Shown here: in pieces, positions 26,484 through 35,267 of the stretch
Layout: each line of letters opens with the position of its first letter
How positions within the stretch are numbered: position 1 is the first letter of the stretch
Assembly: GCF_030817275.1 (NCBI RefSeq)
Contig: NZ_JAUSZD010000002.1
Coordinates: 3,720,001-3,784,000, forward strand
Direction of reading: 5' to 3'
Length of the DNA: 64,000 nucleotides
DNA from: Paenibacillus sp. V4I7
Lineage (GTDB): Bacteria; Bacillota; Bacilli; Paenibacillales; NBRC-103111
The notes under the pieces: model-generated
What the model was told of the DNA's origin: nothing
The model's database searches: none
What the model saw: the letters and a program-made list of their open reading frames with translations, nothing else
Program-made: the position numbers and the translations under genes

Positions 26484-28208
26484 TTAGTCTTCGATCGTCG
26501 ATAAGTCGCCAGTTGGCAAATTGAGCTCCCAAGCTTTAAGAACACGGCGCATAATTTTACCACTGCGAGTCTTAGGCAGCTTGTCTTTAAATTCAATTTC
26601 ACGAGGAGCTGCGTGGGCAGAAAGCCCTTCTTTAACGAATTTGGAAATCTCCGCTTTTAGCTCATCAGATGGTGTGTAACCTTCACGCAGGGCGATAAAT
26701 GCTTTAATAATTTCTCCGCGCATTGGGTCAGGCTTACCAATAACCCCTGCTTCTGCAACCGCAGGATGCTCAACAAGCTTACTTTCGACTTCGAAAGGAC
26801 CTACCCGCTCGCCTGCTGTGTTAATCACATCATCCACACGACCTTGGAACCAGAAGTACCCCTCTTCATCCTGATAAGCTGAATCACCGGAAACGTACCA
26901 ACCTGTCAAACGGAAATATTCTTCGTATTTTGAAGGGTTATTCCAAATTTTGCGCATCATCGAAGGCCATGGCGTTTTGATAGCTAGGTTCCCCATCCGA
27001 TTAGGAGGCAAAATGTTCCCTGCATCATCAATAATAGCCGCTTCGACACCCGGAATTGGACGCCCCATTGAACCAGGCTTAATCGTCATGGATGGATAGT
27101 TACAGATAAGTTGTCCACCTGTTTCTGTCATCCACCAAGTGTCATGTATACGTTGGTTATAAACTTTTAGCCCCCAACGTACAACTTCGGGATTTAACGG
27201 CTCGCCTACGCTAAGAACGTGACGAAGCGAAGAAAGATCAAACCCAGTAACAACATCATCACCGGCTCCCATCAACATACGGAAAGCAGTTGGCGCGCTA
27301 TACCAAACGGTTACTTTATATTTTTGTAATGTGTTGTACCAATCTTGTGGACTAAAACGGCCGCCGCGAATTACATTCGTCGCTCCATTCAACCATGGCG
27401 CAAAGATACCGTAGGAGGTTCCTGTTACCCAACCCGGATCCGCAGTGCACCAGTAAATATCGTCCTCTTGAAGGTCCAATACAATTTTACCTGTATAATA
27501 ATGTTGAATCATTGCATTTTGAACGTGATAGACACCCTTCGGTTTTCCGGTTGAGCCTGACGTATAATGGATAATTAATCCATCCTCACGATCCAGCCAT
27601 TCGATGTCAAGTTCTGTTGAAGCGCTTTCCATCTCTTTGTAGAAATCAACTTGTCCCTCAGCTAGCTCCACATTTTCACCAACGAGAATAACGTGCTTCA
27701 AATGTGGCAGTTCATTATAAGGTACGCGCGATAGTAAACTTGGTGTCGTAATAATCGCTACGGCTTCACTATCTTCCAAACGGTCTCTAACTGCTGTTTC
27801 CATGAAAGCCTCAAATAATGGCCCAACAACAGCACCTACTTTGAGGGTTCCAAGTAATGAATAGTAAAGTTCCGGTGTGCGTGGCATGAAAATAAAGACG
27901 CGCTCTCCTTTACCAACGCCAAGTCCTCGAAGCACATTACCAAACTGATTAGATTTCGCTTTCATTTGTCCATAAGTGATTGCTTCTTCTCGCTGACTAT
28001 CGCTGTAATAAAGTGCGATTTTATCCTTTTTGGATGAGTCAGCATGACGATCAATTGCTTCATATGCCATGTTAACTTTACCTGTTTCATACCAGGAAAA
28101 GCTCTTCTCGATGTCTTTCCAGTCAAATGACGCATGTGTTTGTTCATAATTGATCATGTTAGGATTAGTGGATACAGCTTCAATGAGTTCAACTTTCATT
28201 TGATCCAT
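26484..28208 (-). CDS. acsA: acetyl-CoA synthetase, AcsA type
   Basis: A 574-residue AMP-forming acetate-CoA ligase, the shorter Bacillus type. The nucleotide loop is HYTSGSTGKPKGVYH, the core GWYVSGDSAYQDEEGYFWFQ and the hinge region GRVDDVINTAGERVGPFEVES. The C-terminal PKTRSGKIMRR contains the lysine that is acetylated for inactivation in homologues. GAGGAGG lies before the ATG. Divergent acuA and acuC supply the acetylase and a deacetylase, as in B. subtilis. A cre-like site and extended -10 upstream suggest CcpA control. Confidence 0.95.
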   Translation of the reverse strand: MDQMKVELIEAVSTNPNMINYEQTHASFDWKDIEKSFSWYETGKVNMAYEAIDRHADSSKKDKIALYYSDSQREEAITYGQMKAKSNQFGNVLRGLGVGKGERVFIFMPRTPELYYSLLGTLKVGAVVGPLFEAFMETAVRDRLEDSEAVAIITTPSLLSRVPYNELPHLKHVILVGENVELAEGQVDFYKEMESASTELDIEWLDREDGLIIHYTSGSTGKPKGVYHVQNAMIQHYYTGKIVLDLQEDDIYWCTADPGWVTGTSYGIFAPWLNGATNVIRGGRFSPQDWYNTLQKYKVTVWYSAPTAFRMLMGAGDDVVTGFDLSSLRHVLSVGEPLNPEVVRWGLKVYNQRIHDTWWMTETGGQLICNYPSMTIKPGSMGRPIPGVEAAIIDDAGNILPPNRMGNLAIKTPWPSMMRKIWNNPSKYEEYFRLTGWYVSGDSAYQDEEGYFWFQGRVDDVINTAGERVGPFEVESKLVEHPAVAEAGVIGKPDPMRGEIIKAFIALREGYTPSDELKAEISKFVKEGLSAHAAPREIEFKDKLPKTRSGKIMRRVLKAWELNLPTGDLSTIED

Positions 28209-28230
28209 GTACGTAAAACCCTCCTCACGT

Positions 28231-28246
28231 GGTAAACCGCTTTCAT
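28231..28246. promoter_or_regulatory. possible cre (CcpA) site in the acsA leader
   Basis: GGTAAACCGCTTTCAT has a perfect right half of the cre consensus (CGNWWNCAW) and a poor left half. It lies about 48 bases downstream of the predicted acsA start point, a roadblock position. A ccpA gene is nearby at 31175-32179. Confidence 0.4.
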
Positions 28247-28293
28247 TTTACTGATTAATTCATGCAAAATGTGATCGATTTTTGACATATTCT

Positions 28294-28302
28294 ATTATAT
28301 CA
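28294..28302 (-). promoter_or_regulatory. acsA promoter, extended -10
   Basis: Minus-strand TGATATAAT, i.e. TATAAT at 28294-28299 with the TG extension; no clear -35. Confidence 0.55.
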
Positions 28303-28431
28303 TACTAGGAAATATTCGCCTACGTTAAAAATTCGTCTTTTAATTCAAACCAAAGTTTGGTATAAGAATACTATGACCTAACGGAAAAGGAAACGTTCAT
28401 CATGCTTTTTTTTAAAAGGAGAGCTAAGGTT

Positions 28432-29070
28432 ATGCAGCATATCAAAATATACCACTCACACAGCTTGCGCGCAGCTCCCGATCAAACCGAAATCATCATA
28501 GAAGGTCCTGTTTCAGCAGAAACCTTGCAGGAGCTTGTTATGCATACCAAATTAGATGCGTTCCGCAGACCTAAGGAGCAGTTAGAGGCACTAGTCGAAA
28601 TTGCACAATTACCTGAAGGACGTATCATCATAGCAAGAGACGGCTCCACCATTGTCGGCTATGTCACCTTTCACTATCCAGACGAGATTGAGCGTTGGTC
28701 ACAGGGGCATATGCAGGATTTAATTGAACTGGGCGCCATAGAAGTTGCAGACGACTACCGATCCATTGGATTAGGGAAAAAGATGATTCGACTCGCTTTC
28801 GAAGATGAGCAGATGGAGAATATCATCTGTTTCACCACAGAGTATTATTGGCATTGGGACTTGGAAACAAGCAAATTAACGGTCTGGGAATACCGTCAAA
28901 TGATGGAGAAGCTCATGAAAAGCATCGACATGATCTGGTTCGCTACGGACGATCCAGAAATATGCTCACATCCAGCCAACTGTCTTATGGTGAGAATCGG
29001 CAAAAAGGTGCCAATCTCTTCCGTTGAGCAATTTGATCGCATTCGTTTTCAGCAGCGTTTCATGTATTAA
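28432..29070 (+). CDS. acuA: AcuA-type protein acetyltransferase
   Basis: A 212-residue GNAT acetyltransferase, like B. subtilis AcuA which inactivates AcsA by acetylating its active-site lysine. The acetyl-CoA loop is DDYRSIGLGKKMIRLAF near residue 115; a central strand RIIIARDGSTIVGYVTFHYP precedes it. The ATG at 28432 is preceded by AAGGAG at about ten bases; an earlier in-frame ATG at 28402 lies before that site. First gene of an acuA-acuC operon divergent from acsA. Confidence 0.9.
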   Translation: MQHIKIYHSHSLRAAPDQTEIIIEGPVSAETLQELVMHTKLDAFRRPKEQLEALVEIAQLPEGRIIIARDGSTIVGYVTFHYPDEIERWSQGHMQDLIELGAIEVADDYRSIGLGKKMIRLAFEDEQMENIICFTTEYYWHWDLETSKLTVWEYRQMMEKLMKSIDMIWFATDDPEICSHPANCLMVRIGKKVPISSVEQFDRIRFQQRFMY

Positions 29071-29139
29071 TTTCTAAGTAATCGTGGGATTTCTAGGGCT
29101 TCAAGCGAAATTGTTAGTCCATTCGGGGGAATTAGGGAT

Positions 29140-30324
29140 ATGAACAAGAAGGCAAATCCTGTCTTTATCTATGATGATCAAGAAATTCAATATAAATTTA
29201 ATGAAAACCACCCGTTCAATCAAGATCGTCTCACGATGACGGTGGATCTGCTGCGAAAAGCCGGCGCTCTGCCTGATAGCGCGCTGTGGGCTCCTCGCTC
29301 CGCGACAGACAGCGAACTGCTGCGGGTTCATTCACCCGCTTACATTGAAGCAGTGAAAGCGCTTAGCTGTTCCGTGCCGGAGGCGGCTTGGGTCCGAGAA
29401 GCAACGCGCTTCGGACTTGACACCGACGACACGCCCTACTTCGCCGGGATGCATGATACCACGGCGAAAGTCGTAGGCGGCTCCATCACCGCAGTCGAGC
29501 TGGTGATGTCCGGTAAGGCTCCGCACGCCCTTCACCTGGGCGGCGGATTGCACCATGCCCTGCAAAGCAAGGGCGCAGGTTTCTGCGTCTACAACGACGC
29601 GTCAGCGGCGATTGCGCACGCAAAAGAGATGTACGGCGCAAAAGTGTTGTACATCGACACAGATGTGCATCATGGAGATGGCGTGCAGTGGGGCTTCTAC
29701 GCTGATCCTCAGGTATGCACACTTTCTATCCACGAGACGGGGAAATATTTATTCCCCGGCACGGGCGCCGTGAACGAACGCGGCGAAGGCGACGCGTTCG
29801 GCACGAACATCAACATGCCGGTGGAGCCCTACACCGAGGATGAGTCATGGCTGGAGTGCTTCGGCGAGGTGCTCACCGAGACGGTCGCCCGCTTCCAGCC
29901 AGACGTCATTATCTCGCAGCATGGGTGCGATGCCCATGCTTTCGACCCGCTCGCGCACGTCCATTGCTCCATGCGCGTGTACAAGGCTATGCCCGAGCTA
30001 ATCCACTCCCTTGCGCATAAGTGGTGCGCAGGGCGGTGGGTAGCGCTCGGGGGCGGCGGGTACGACATCTGGCGTGTCGTACCACGGGCTTGGAGCCTGC
30101 TCTGGCTCGTAATGAGCGAGCAAGCGATCATAGATCAGCTGGAGGTGCAGCCCCAGCTGCAGCTGCCACAGGCGTGGCTGGACGCCTGGCAGAGCAAGAG
30201 CCCTGTCCAGCTGGTGGATACCTGGTTGGACCCTGTAGAAGCTTGGGCGCCAATTCCAAGGCGCTTAGCGATTGCCGAGAAGAACCGACAAACGAAGGAA
30301 CTCGCCATGATGTATTTGAAGTAG
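29140..30324 (+). CDS. acuC: AcuC-type class I deacetylase
   Basis: A 394-residue zinc deacetylase of the histone deacetylase superfamily. It would remove acetyl groups from AcsA and restore activity. HLGGGLHHA, GFCVYNDAS, VLYIDTDVHHGDGVQ (zinc ligands and His pair) and the GGGGYD loop near residue 305 are intact. The stretch from about 29250 to 30250 is visibly richer in G+C than its neighbours. A GGGG-type site stands about six bases before the ATG. No acuB lies between acuA and acuC, unlike B. subtilis. Confidence 0.93.
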   Translation: MNKKANPVFIYDDQEIQYKFNENHPFNQDRLTMTVDLLRKAGALPDSALWAPRSATDSELLRVHSPAYIEAVKALSCSVPEAAWVREATRFGLDTDDTPYFAGMHDTTAKVVGGSITAVELVMSGKAPHALHLGGGLHHALQSKGAGFCVYNDASAAIAHAKEMYGAKVLYIDTDVHHGDGVQWGFYADPQVCTLSIHETGKYLFPGTGAVNERGEGDAFGTNINMPVEPYTEDESWLECFGEVLTETVARFQPDVIISQHGCDAHAFDPLAHVHCSMRVYKAMPELIHSLAHKWCAGRWVALGGGGYDIWRVVPRAWSLLWLVMSEQAIIDQLEVQPQLQLPQAWLDAWQSKSPVQLVDTWLDPVEAWAPIPRRLAIAEKNRQTKELAMMYLK

Positions 30325-30327
30325 AAA

Positions 30328-30372
30328 TAAAAGCTCAGAACCGCCATTTCGGCGAAATTCCGAGCTTTTTTT
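30328..30372. terminator. bidirectional terminator between acuC and mtnN
   Basis: AAAAGCTC-G-A...CCGCC / GGCG...TTC-GAGCTTTTTTT, a long imperfect stem with A and T flanks between two converging genes. Confidence 0.85.
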
Positions 30373-30381
30373 ATAGCTATC

Positions 30382-31086
30382 TTAGAGGAGATGTTTTACG
30401 ATATCCTCAACCATTTTGTACGAATTTTCAGATGCCTGGACCGTAAACTCGGCAAAGTTAACGTGAGCGGAACCATCTGCTTTATCGGACATCGATCGCA
30501 GTACGACATAAGGAGTGGCATTCATCGAGCAAACTTGAGCCACCGATGCCCCTTCCATTTCAACACAAACGCCGTCAAGCTCTTCATACAGGCTGGCAAC
30601 AACTTCCCTGCTTGCAATAAACTGGTCCCCAGAGAGTACTCTCCCCTTTTTAACTTTGCCTGCAAACAGTTTTTCACCCGAAGCAACAGCCAGCTCAACA
30701 AGCTTACTATCCGCTTCAAAGATGGATTTCGCTTCATAAGGGATAACGCCACGAGGAAACCCAAGTGCAGTAACATCCATATCATGCTGCATGCATTCAC
30801 TCGATATCACGAGATCCCCGATATTCAGCTCCGGATCTAAGGCTCCAGCTACTCCTGTAAAAATAACGGCTTCGACGCCGAAGCTATCAATTAAAATTTG
30901 GGTCGTCACAGCCGCATTCACTTTCCCAACACCTGTCCGGCACACGACAACTTGCTTGTTAAAATATGTACCATCACGAAACGTAATGCCTGCTTTGATC
31001 GTTTCACGCACATCGGTCATATGCGAAACTAGGAGTTCTATTTCTTCATTCATCGCTCCGATAAGAGCAATTTTATTCCATGTCAT
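30382..31086 (-). CDS. mtnN: 5'-methylthioadenosine/S-adenosylhomocysteine nucleosidase
   Basis: A 234-residue purine nucleosidase that cleaves MTA and SAH to adenine and the thio sugar, part of methionine salvage. The N-terminus IALIGAMNEEIELL, the block VVVCRTGVGKVNAA, AVIFTGVAGALDPELNIGDLV and the substrate region CVEMEGASVAQVC (Met-Glu) are conserved, and RSMSDKADG carries the catalytic Asp. GAGG precedes the ATG. Converges on acuC. Confidence 0.94.
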   Translation of the reverse strand: MTWNKIALIGAMNEEIELLVSHMTDVRETIKAGITFRDGTYFNKQVVVCRTGVGKVNAAVTTQILIDSFGVEAVIFTGVAGALDPELNIGDLVISSECMQHDMDVTALGFPRGVIPYEAKSIFEADSKLVELAVASGEKLFAGKVKKGRVLSGDQFIASREVVASLYEELDGVCVEMEGASVAQVCSMNATPYVVLRSMSDKADGSAHVNFAEFTVQASENSYKMVEDIVKHLL

Positions 31087-31116
31087 TTCATTATCCTCTT
31101 TCCCTTAGAGACATGA

Positions 31117-31167
31117 GAAAACCTCTACCGAGATCATCCTCAAAGGAATGACCTCGTTTAGAGGTTA
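31117..31167 (-). terminator. ccpA terminator
   Basis: Long stem AACCTCTA...CGAGGTCAT / ATGATCTCG...TAGAGGTT ending in TTTTC on the minus strand. Confidence 0.75.
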
Positions 31168-31174
31168 GATTTGA

Positions 31175-32179
31175 TTAAGCTTGTGTAACGGAGTTGCGGT
31201 AAATAATTTCGTGAGGCAGGATAACCTGCATATGATCCGTTGACTCTTTATTCATCAGCTTCGTTAGAAGACGCATTGACACTGCCCCGATATCATACAT
31301 TGGCTGTGCTACTGTCGTTAAAGTAGGTCTAACCATGGAAGCCATGCGGATATTGTCCACGCTAATTACGGCGATATCTTGCGGTACACTGAGTCCGTTA
31401 TCTTGAATCGTATGAATGGCGCCAATCGCCATCTCGTCTGTAGCGGAGAAGATCGCTGTTGGTCTTGGTGAAAGCTCCAAGAAATAGTTCACAGCGTCAA
31501 CACTTGACTCATAACGATAGTTCCCAATGCGAACATATTCATCACGCAGTGGAATACCTGCCTCATCCAAAGCTTTTTTGTACCCTTGATAACGCGCAAA
31601 TCCATTCGCTGGATCATGCAGCGTTCCGGATATCATTGCAATGTCACGATGACCGGCTTCAATAAGCACATTCACAGCATCGAAAGCAGCTTTCTCGTGA
31701 TCGATATCCACGGATGCCATGGCTTGGTTCTCATCCTTCGTGCCGCATAAAACAACAGGTACGGAAGACGTTCGGAATGCCTGTGTATGTTCCTCTGTTA
31801 CTACACCACCCATGAAGAGCAATCCATCAACCTGCTTTTCAAGCAAGGTGTTAATAACACGAATTTCTTTTTCTTTCTTCTTGTCCGCATTACACAAAAT
31901 GATATTGTAATGGTACATATTAGCAATATCCTCAATCCCACGTGCTACTTCAGCAAAAATGGAATTGGAAATATCGGGAATGACAACACCAACTGTCGTT
32001 GTCTTCTTACTAGCTAAACCCCTTGCTACCGCATTAGGGCGATAACCGAGTCGCTCAATGGCTTCAAAAACCTTCTTACGTGTTTGTGGCTTAACGTTAG
32101 GATTGTTGTTTACAACCCTAGAAACGGTTGCCATCGAAACTCCTGCTTCTCTTGCTACATCATAAATGGTTACGGTCAC
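31175..32179 (-). CDS. ccpA: catabolite control protein A
   Basis: A 335-residue LacI/GalR regulator matching B. subtilis CcpA almost continuously in the DNA-binding region ([43 protein letters not shown]) and in the C-terminal [19 protein letters not shown]-like block. With HPr or Crh phosphorylated on serine it binds cre sites and controls carbon metabolism. The GTG at 32177-32179 was chosen: GGAGAG lies seven to nine bases upstream and overlaps the earlier in-frame ATG codons. Terminator follows. Confidence 0.95.
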   Translation of the reverse strand: MTVTIYDVAREAGVSMATVSRVVNNNPNVKPQTRKKVFEAIERLGYRPNAVARGLASKKTTTVGVVIPDISNSIFAEVARGIEDIANMYHYNIILCNADKKKEKEIRVINTLLEKQVDGLLFMGGVVTEEHTQAFRTSSVPVVLCGTKDENQAMASVDIDHEKAAFDAVNVLIEAGHRDIAMISGTLHDPANGFARYQGYKKALDEAGIPLRDEYVRIGNYRYESSVDAVNYFLELSPRPTAIFSATDEMAIGAIHTIQDNGLSVPQDIAVISVDNIRMASMVRPTLTTVAQPMYDIGAVSMRLLTKLMNKESTDHMQVILPHEIIYRNSVTQA

Positions 32180-32231
32180 GGTTACTCTCTCCATTTTCAA
32201 AAGTATTCTGCGATCCTAGTATATTATCGTT

Positions 32232-32260
32232 ATGATACGACAAATTAATCCATCTTGCAA
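32232..32260 (-). promoter_or_regulatory. possible ccpA promoter
   Basis: Minus-strand TTGCAA (32255-32260) and TATCAT (32232-32237) with a 17-base spacer. The rest of 32180-32451 shows no gene. Confidence 0.45.
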
Positions 32261-32415
32261 TGTATATTGAAAATGCTTTGAAAATAATTTCAATGTTTTT
32301 TCAAAAGATGTACACATTATGCAAGGATAAAGGACTCCATCGTCCTTAGGGACGAGTGCGGTTGTCAAGGTTGATGCGGAGTAAAAGTATAAACATATAC
32401 TTTCATATCAACTAC

Positions 32416-32441
32416 AAAAGCCAACCCCCATTAGGATTGGC
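32416..32441 (-). terminator. terminator of the zinc-ribbon gene
   Basis: GCCAATCC / GGGGTTGGC hairpin followed by TTTTG on the minus strand. Confidence 0.7.
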
Positions 32442-32451
32442 CACACACTGC

Positions 32452-32859
32452 TTATGTCGATATTGCACTCTGTGTGATTTGCGATAACCGCTTGCGAATC
32501 TCCTCGGTCCAGGGTTCATCACCCAGCGATTGTGCTAGCAATAAGATGTCCAAAAGTTCATTGATTCTTTCTTCAACGATCTTTTCCATGGAATCATTCA
32601 TATGCTCTTTTTCCGTTACCTTCAGCAGCAGGAAAGCAACTTCCGAAAGTTCATGAAAAAAGAGCTGCTGCTTCTCAGGCTTACTCCCCAGCCTACCGAT
32701 TAAACCGGTAAGTTCGGGTTTAACATGAGGAACAACTTCACTACGTCCACACGCTTCACATGAGTAAATAGGTACATTCTCAATGTCGACTTTGTTCTGA
32801 TAAATAACCGTACGCAGACGAAGGTTCATCGTGCGTCCGCACTTACAATACTTTTGCAT
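32452..32859 (-). CDS. zinc-ribbon protein of unknown function
   Basis: A 135-residue protein. The first 45 residues hold two cysteine pairs (Cys5 and Cys7 in KYCKCGR; CEACGR near residue 34), spaced as a zinc ribbon similar to YgiT-type fingers. The remaining 90 residues are predicted helical, rich in Leu and Glu. No partner toxin or antitoxin gene is adjacent. A GGAGTG sequence precedes the ATG. Function is unknown. Confidence 0.7.
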   Translation of the reverse strand: MQKYCKCGRTMNLRLRTVIYQNKVDIENVPIYSCEACGRSEVVPHVKPELTGLIGRLGSKPEKQQLFFHELSEVAFLLLKVTEKEHMNDSMEKIVEERINELLDILLLAQSLGDEPWTEEIRKRLSQITQSAIST

Positions 32860-32983
32860 TCTAACACTCCTTCACTGGCGGGCGGCATGTACATGAGTTG
32901 CTTGTACTATGATATTCTACGATTTTAATCGATTTCCTGCCGAATGAAGAGTAGTAGTTTTTGCCACCTATGGTAGTAGAATG

Positions 32984-33526
32984 TTACTTTTCCTGTTGTT
33001 TATTAAATTGAATAAGCTCATCCACAAATCTCTTGGAAAATGCAGGAAGGTCTGGTGGACGACGCCCGGAAATGATGTTACGATCGACAACTACTTCTTC
33101 GTCCAACCAAGTTGCTCCCGCATTTTCGAGATCATCTCGAATGCCTGGCGTAGACGTCATCGTGTACCCCTTTACGATTTTCGCTGAAATCAGCACCCAG
33201 CCAGCATGACAGATTTGAGCAATCGGTTTAACTGCCGCGTGAAACTCCTGTGTCAGACGAATCACATCTGGGTAACGACGCAGTTTATCAGGTGCCCATC
33301 CTCCCGGAACATAAAGACCGATGTAATCGGAAGACTTTACTTCATCGAAAGCATAGTCTGTCGTAATGGGTACACCATATTTGCCGTGATACACGGTTTT
33401 TGCCTTAGGACCGACAATATCCACAACGACCCCGGATTCACGCAAACGTAAAACGGGATACCACATTTCCAAGTCTTCAAATTCTTCATCAACAAAAGCT
33501 AATACTTTCGTTCCTGTCAATTCCAT
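32984..33526 (-). CDS. PfpI/DJ-1 family glutamine amidotransferase-like protein
   Basis: A 180-residue class I amidotransferase-like fold protein. The nucleophile elbow is QICHAGWVL with Cys near residue 105, and GLYVPGGWAPDKLRR the glycine-rich loop. Homologues are called intracellular protease or deglycase; the actual activity is debated. It starts two bases after the ptsI stop and its GGAGG site lies inside ptsI, so it is the last gene of a ptsG-ptsI-pfpI operon. Confidence 0.88.
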   Translation of the reverse strand: MELTGTKVLAFVDEEFEDLEMWYPVLRLRESGVVVDIVGPKAKTVYHGKYGVPITTDYAFDEVKSSDYIGLYVPGGWAPDKLRRYPDVIRLTQEFHAAVKPIAQICHAGWVLISAKIVKGYTMTSTPGIRDDLENAGATWLDEEVVVDRNIISGRRPPDLPAFSKRFVDELIQFNKQQEK

Positions 33527-33527
33527 G

Positions 33528-35267
33528 CTAATTTCCTCCTACGATGGATTCTGTTTGTTCGGTTTGAGCAAGCAGTTCTATGATTTCATCACTTGTTTTG
33601 CAAACTAGAATTTCATTAACTAACTGTTTGCACTTCTTAGCGTCACTGCTTAATAAACGGTGTTTCACTTGTAACAGTGTCTGCACTGAAATACTTAGTT
33701 CTTCTATTCCCAATCCCAGCCATATCGGAAGTGCCCGGATGTCACCCGCCATTTCTCCACAAACGCCGACGGGAATTCCTACACTTTTGGCCGAGTCGAT
33801 CACATGTTTGAGAAGCCTAATAACTGCCGGATGATAAGGATTATATAAATGCGCAATGTTTTCATTCATCCTGTCTACAGCCAATACATATTGAACAAGA
33901 TCGTTCGTTCCAATACTCATAAAATTCACTTCACTTGCAAGGACATCCGCGATGAGAGCTGCAGCGGGCACTTCAATCGTTAATCCAACTTCGATATTTG
34001 CATTATACGGTAAGCCTTGTGCGTGCAATTCCGACTTAGCCTTCTCAAGCAGAGCTTTAGCCTGACGCACCTCATCCAAGGAAGTGACCATAGGATACAT
34101 GATTTTCACGTTGCCGTAATGGCTGGCCCTTAGAATCGCTCTAAGCTGTGTCATAAATAAGTCTTTACGGTCCAGCGAGATACGAATCGCCCGATATCCC
34201 AGAAATGGATTATCTTCCTTGGCAAGCGGCAAATAATCGAGCTTTTTATCTCCGCCAATATCGAGCGTTCGGATGACGATGGGGCGACCTTTCAGCTGCC
34301 TCGCTGCATGACGATAAACTTCATACTGCTCGTCTTCGCTGGGTAACGAATCGCGGTCCATGTAAAGGTATTCCGTCCTGAACAATCCTACCCCAGAAGC
34401 CCCGTTACGTAACACTTGATCGATCTCCAGCACGGAATTAATATTGGCATGCAAATTCACATAGCTCTTGTCCAACGTTACTGGTGCAACGTCAGCTATC
34501 TCTTGCAAGCTTTCTTTGAACTCGAGCCAATTCTTTTTACGCGCTTGATACCGCTCAATCGTTATTTTATCAGGATTGATGTATAAGGTACCCTCTTGTC
34601 CATCAATAATCAGGAAATCGCCATTTTGAATGGGTCGCAGAAGCTTCCCTTCCAAACCCAGCACATACGGTACGGACATTGCTCTTGCCATAATGGATAC
34701 GTGCGAATGCGTGCCTCCGAGAATCGTTAGCAGACCAAGCACATTAGCCGGGTCCAAATGAGCCAATTGAGACGGTGTTAGCTCTTTGGCGACCAAGATG
34801 TAAGGATGATCGATCGGTGGTACCGTTGAGCTTGTATCGCCGAGCAAGTGCTTCAGAAGCCGATTTCCGACATCTTTAATATCAAGCGCTCGCTCCTTCA
34901 TATATTCGTCGTCTATGAGATTAAACATATCGACAAATTTATCGATAACTTCTTTTACAGCGACTTCAGCTGCCTTGTACTGCAGCTCAATAATCCCTTG
35001 AATCTCGTTCATAAAAATGGGATCTTCCAATATGGCCAAATGTGCATCAAAAATATAGGCTTGATCTTGTCCAACAACATCCTTAATCTCTTGCTTAATG
35101 ATTTCAAGCTCATCTTTGGAAGATCGAATACCATCATATAAACGTTCAAATTCATAAGACAAATCGGTGACATCAATCATTTTCTCAGGGAAATCCCACT
35201 CCCAAGTAGGTATGACAAAAGCCTGACCCATCGCAATCCCTGAAGACGCTCCTATTCCTCTGATCAT
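33528..35267 (-). CDS. ptsI: PTS enzyme I
   Basis: A 579-residue phosphoenolpyruvate-protein phosphotransferase. It takes phosphate from PEP on His189 (TILGGTHSHVSIMAR) and passes it to HPr. The PEP-binding barrel shows FRTEYLYMDR, IRTLDIGGDK, SIGTNDLVQY and the catalytic GVCGEMAGD. Its start overlaps the ptsG stop by four bases (ATGA), indicating translational coupling. No ptsH lies next to it, so HPr must be encoded elsewhere. Confidence 0.95.
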   Translation of the reverse strand: MIRGIGASSGIAMGQAFVIPTWEWDFPEKMIDVTDLSYEFERLYDGIRSSKDELEIIKQEIKDVVGQDQAYIFDAHLAILEDPIFMNEIQGIIELQYKAAEVAVKEVIDKFVDMFNLIDDEYMKERALDIKDVGNRLLKHLLGDTSSTVPPIDHPYILVAKELTPSQLAHLDPANVLGLLTILGGTHSHVSIMARAMSVPYVLGLEGKLLRPIQNGDFLIIDGQEGTLYINPDKITIERYQARKKNWLEFKESLQEIADVAPVTLDKSYVNLHANINSVLEIDQVLRNGASGVGLFRTEYLYMDRDSLPSEDEQYEVYRHAARQLKGRPIVIRTLDIGGDKKLDYLPLAKEDNPFLGYRAIRISLDRKDLFMTQLRAILRASHYGNVKIMYPMVTSLDEVRQAKALLEKAKSELHAQGLPYNANIEVGLTIEVPAAALIADVLASEVNFMSIGTNDLVQYVLAVDRMNENIAHLYNPYHPAVIRLLKHVIDSAKSVGIPVGVCGEMAGDIRALPIWLGLGIEELSISVQTLLQVKHRLLSSDAKKCKQLVNEILVCKTSDEIIELLAQTEQTESIVGGN

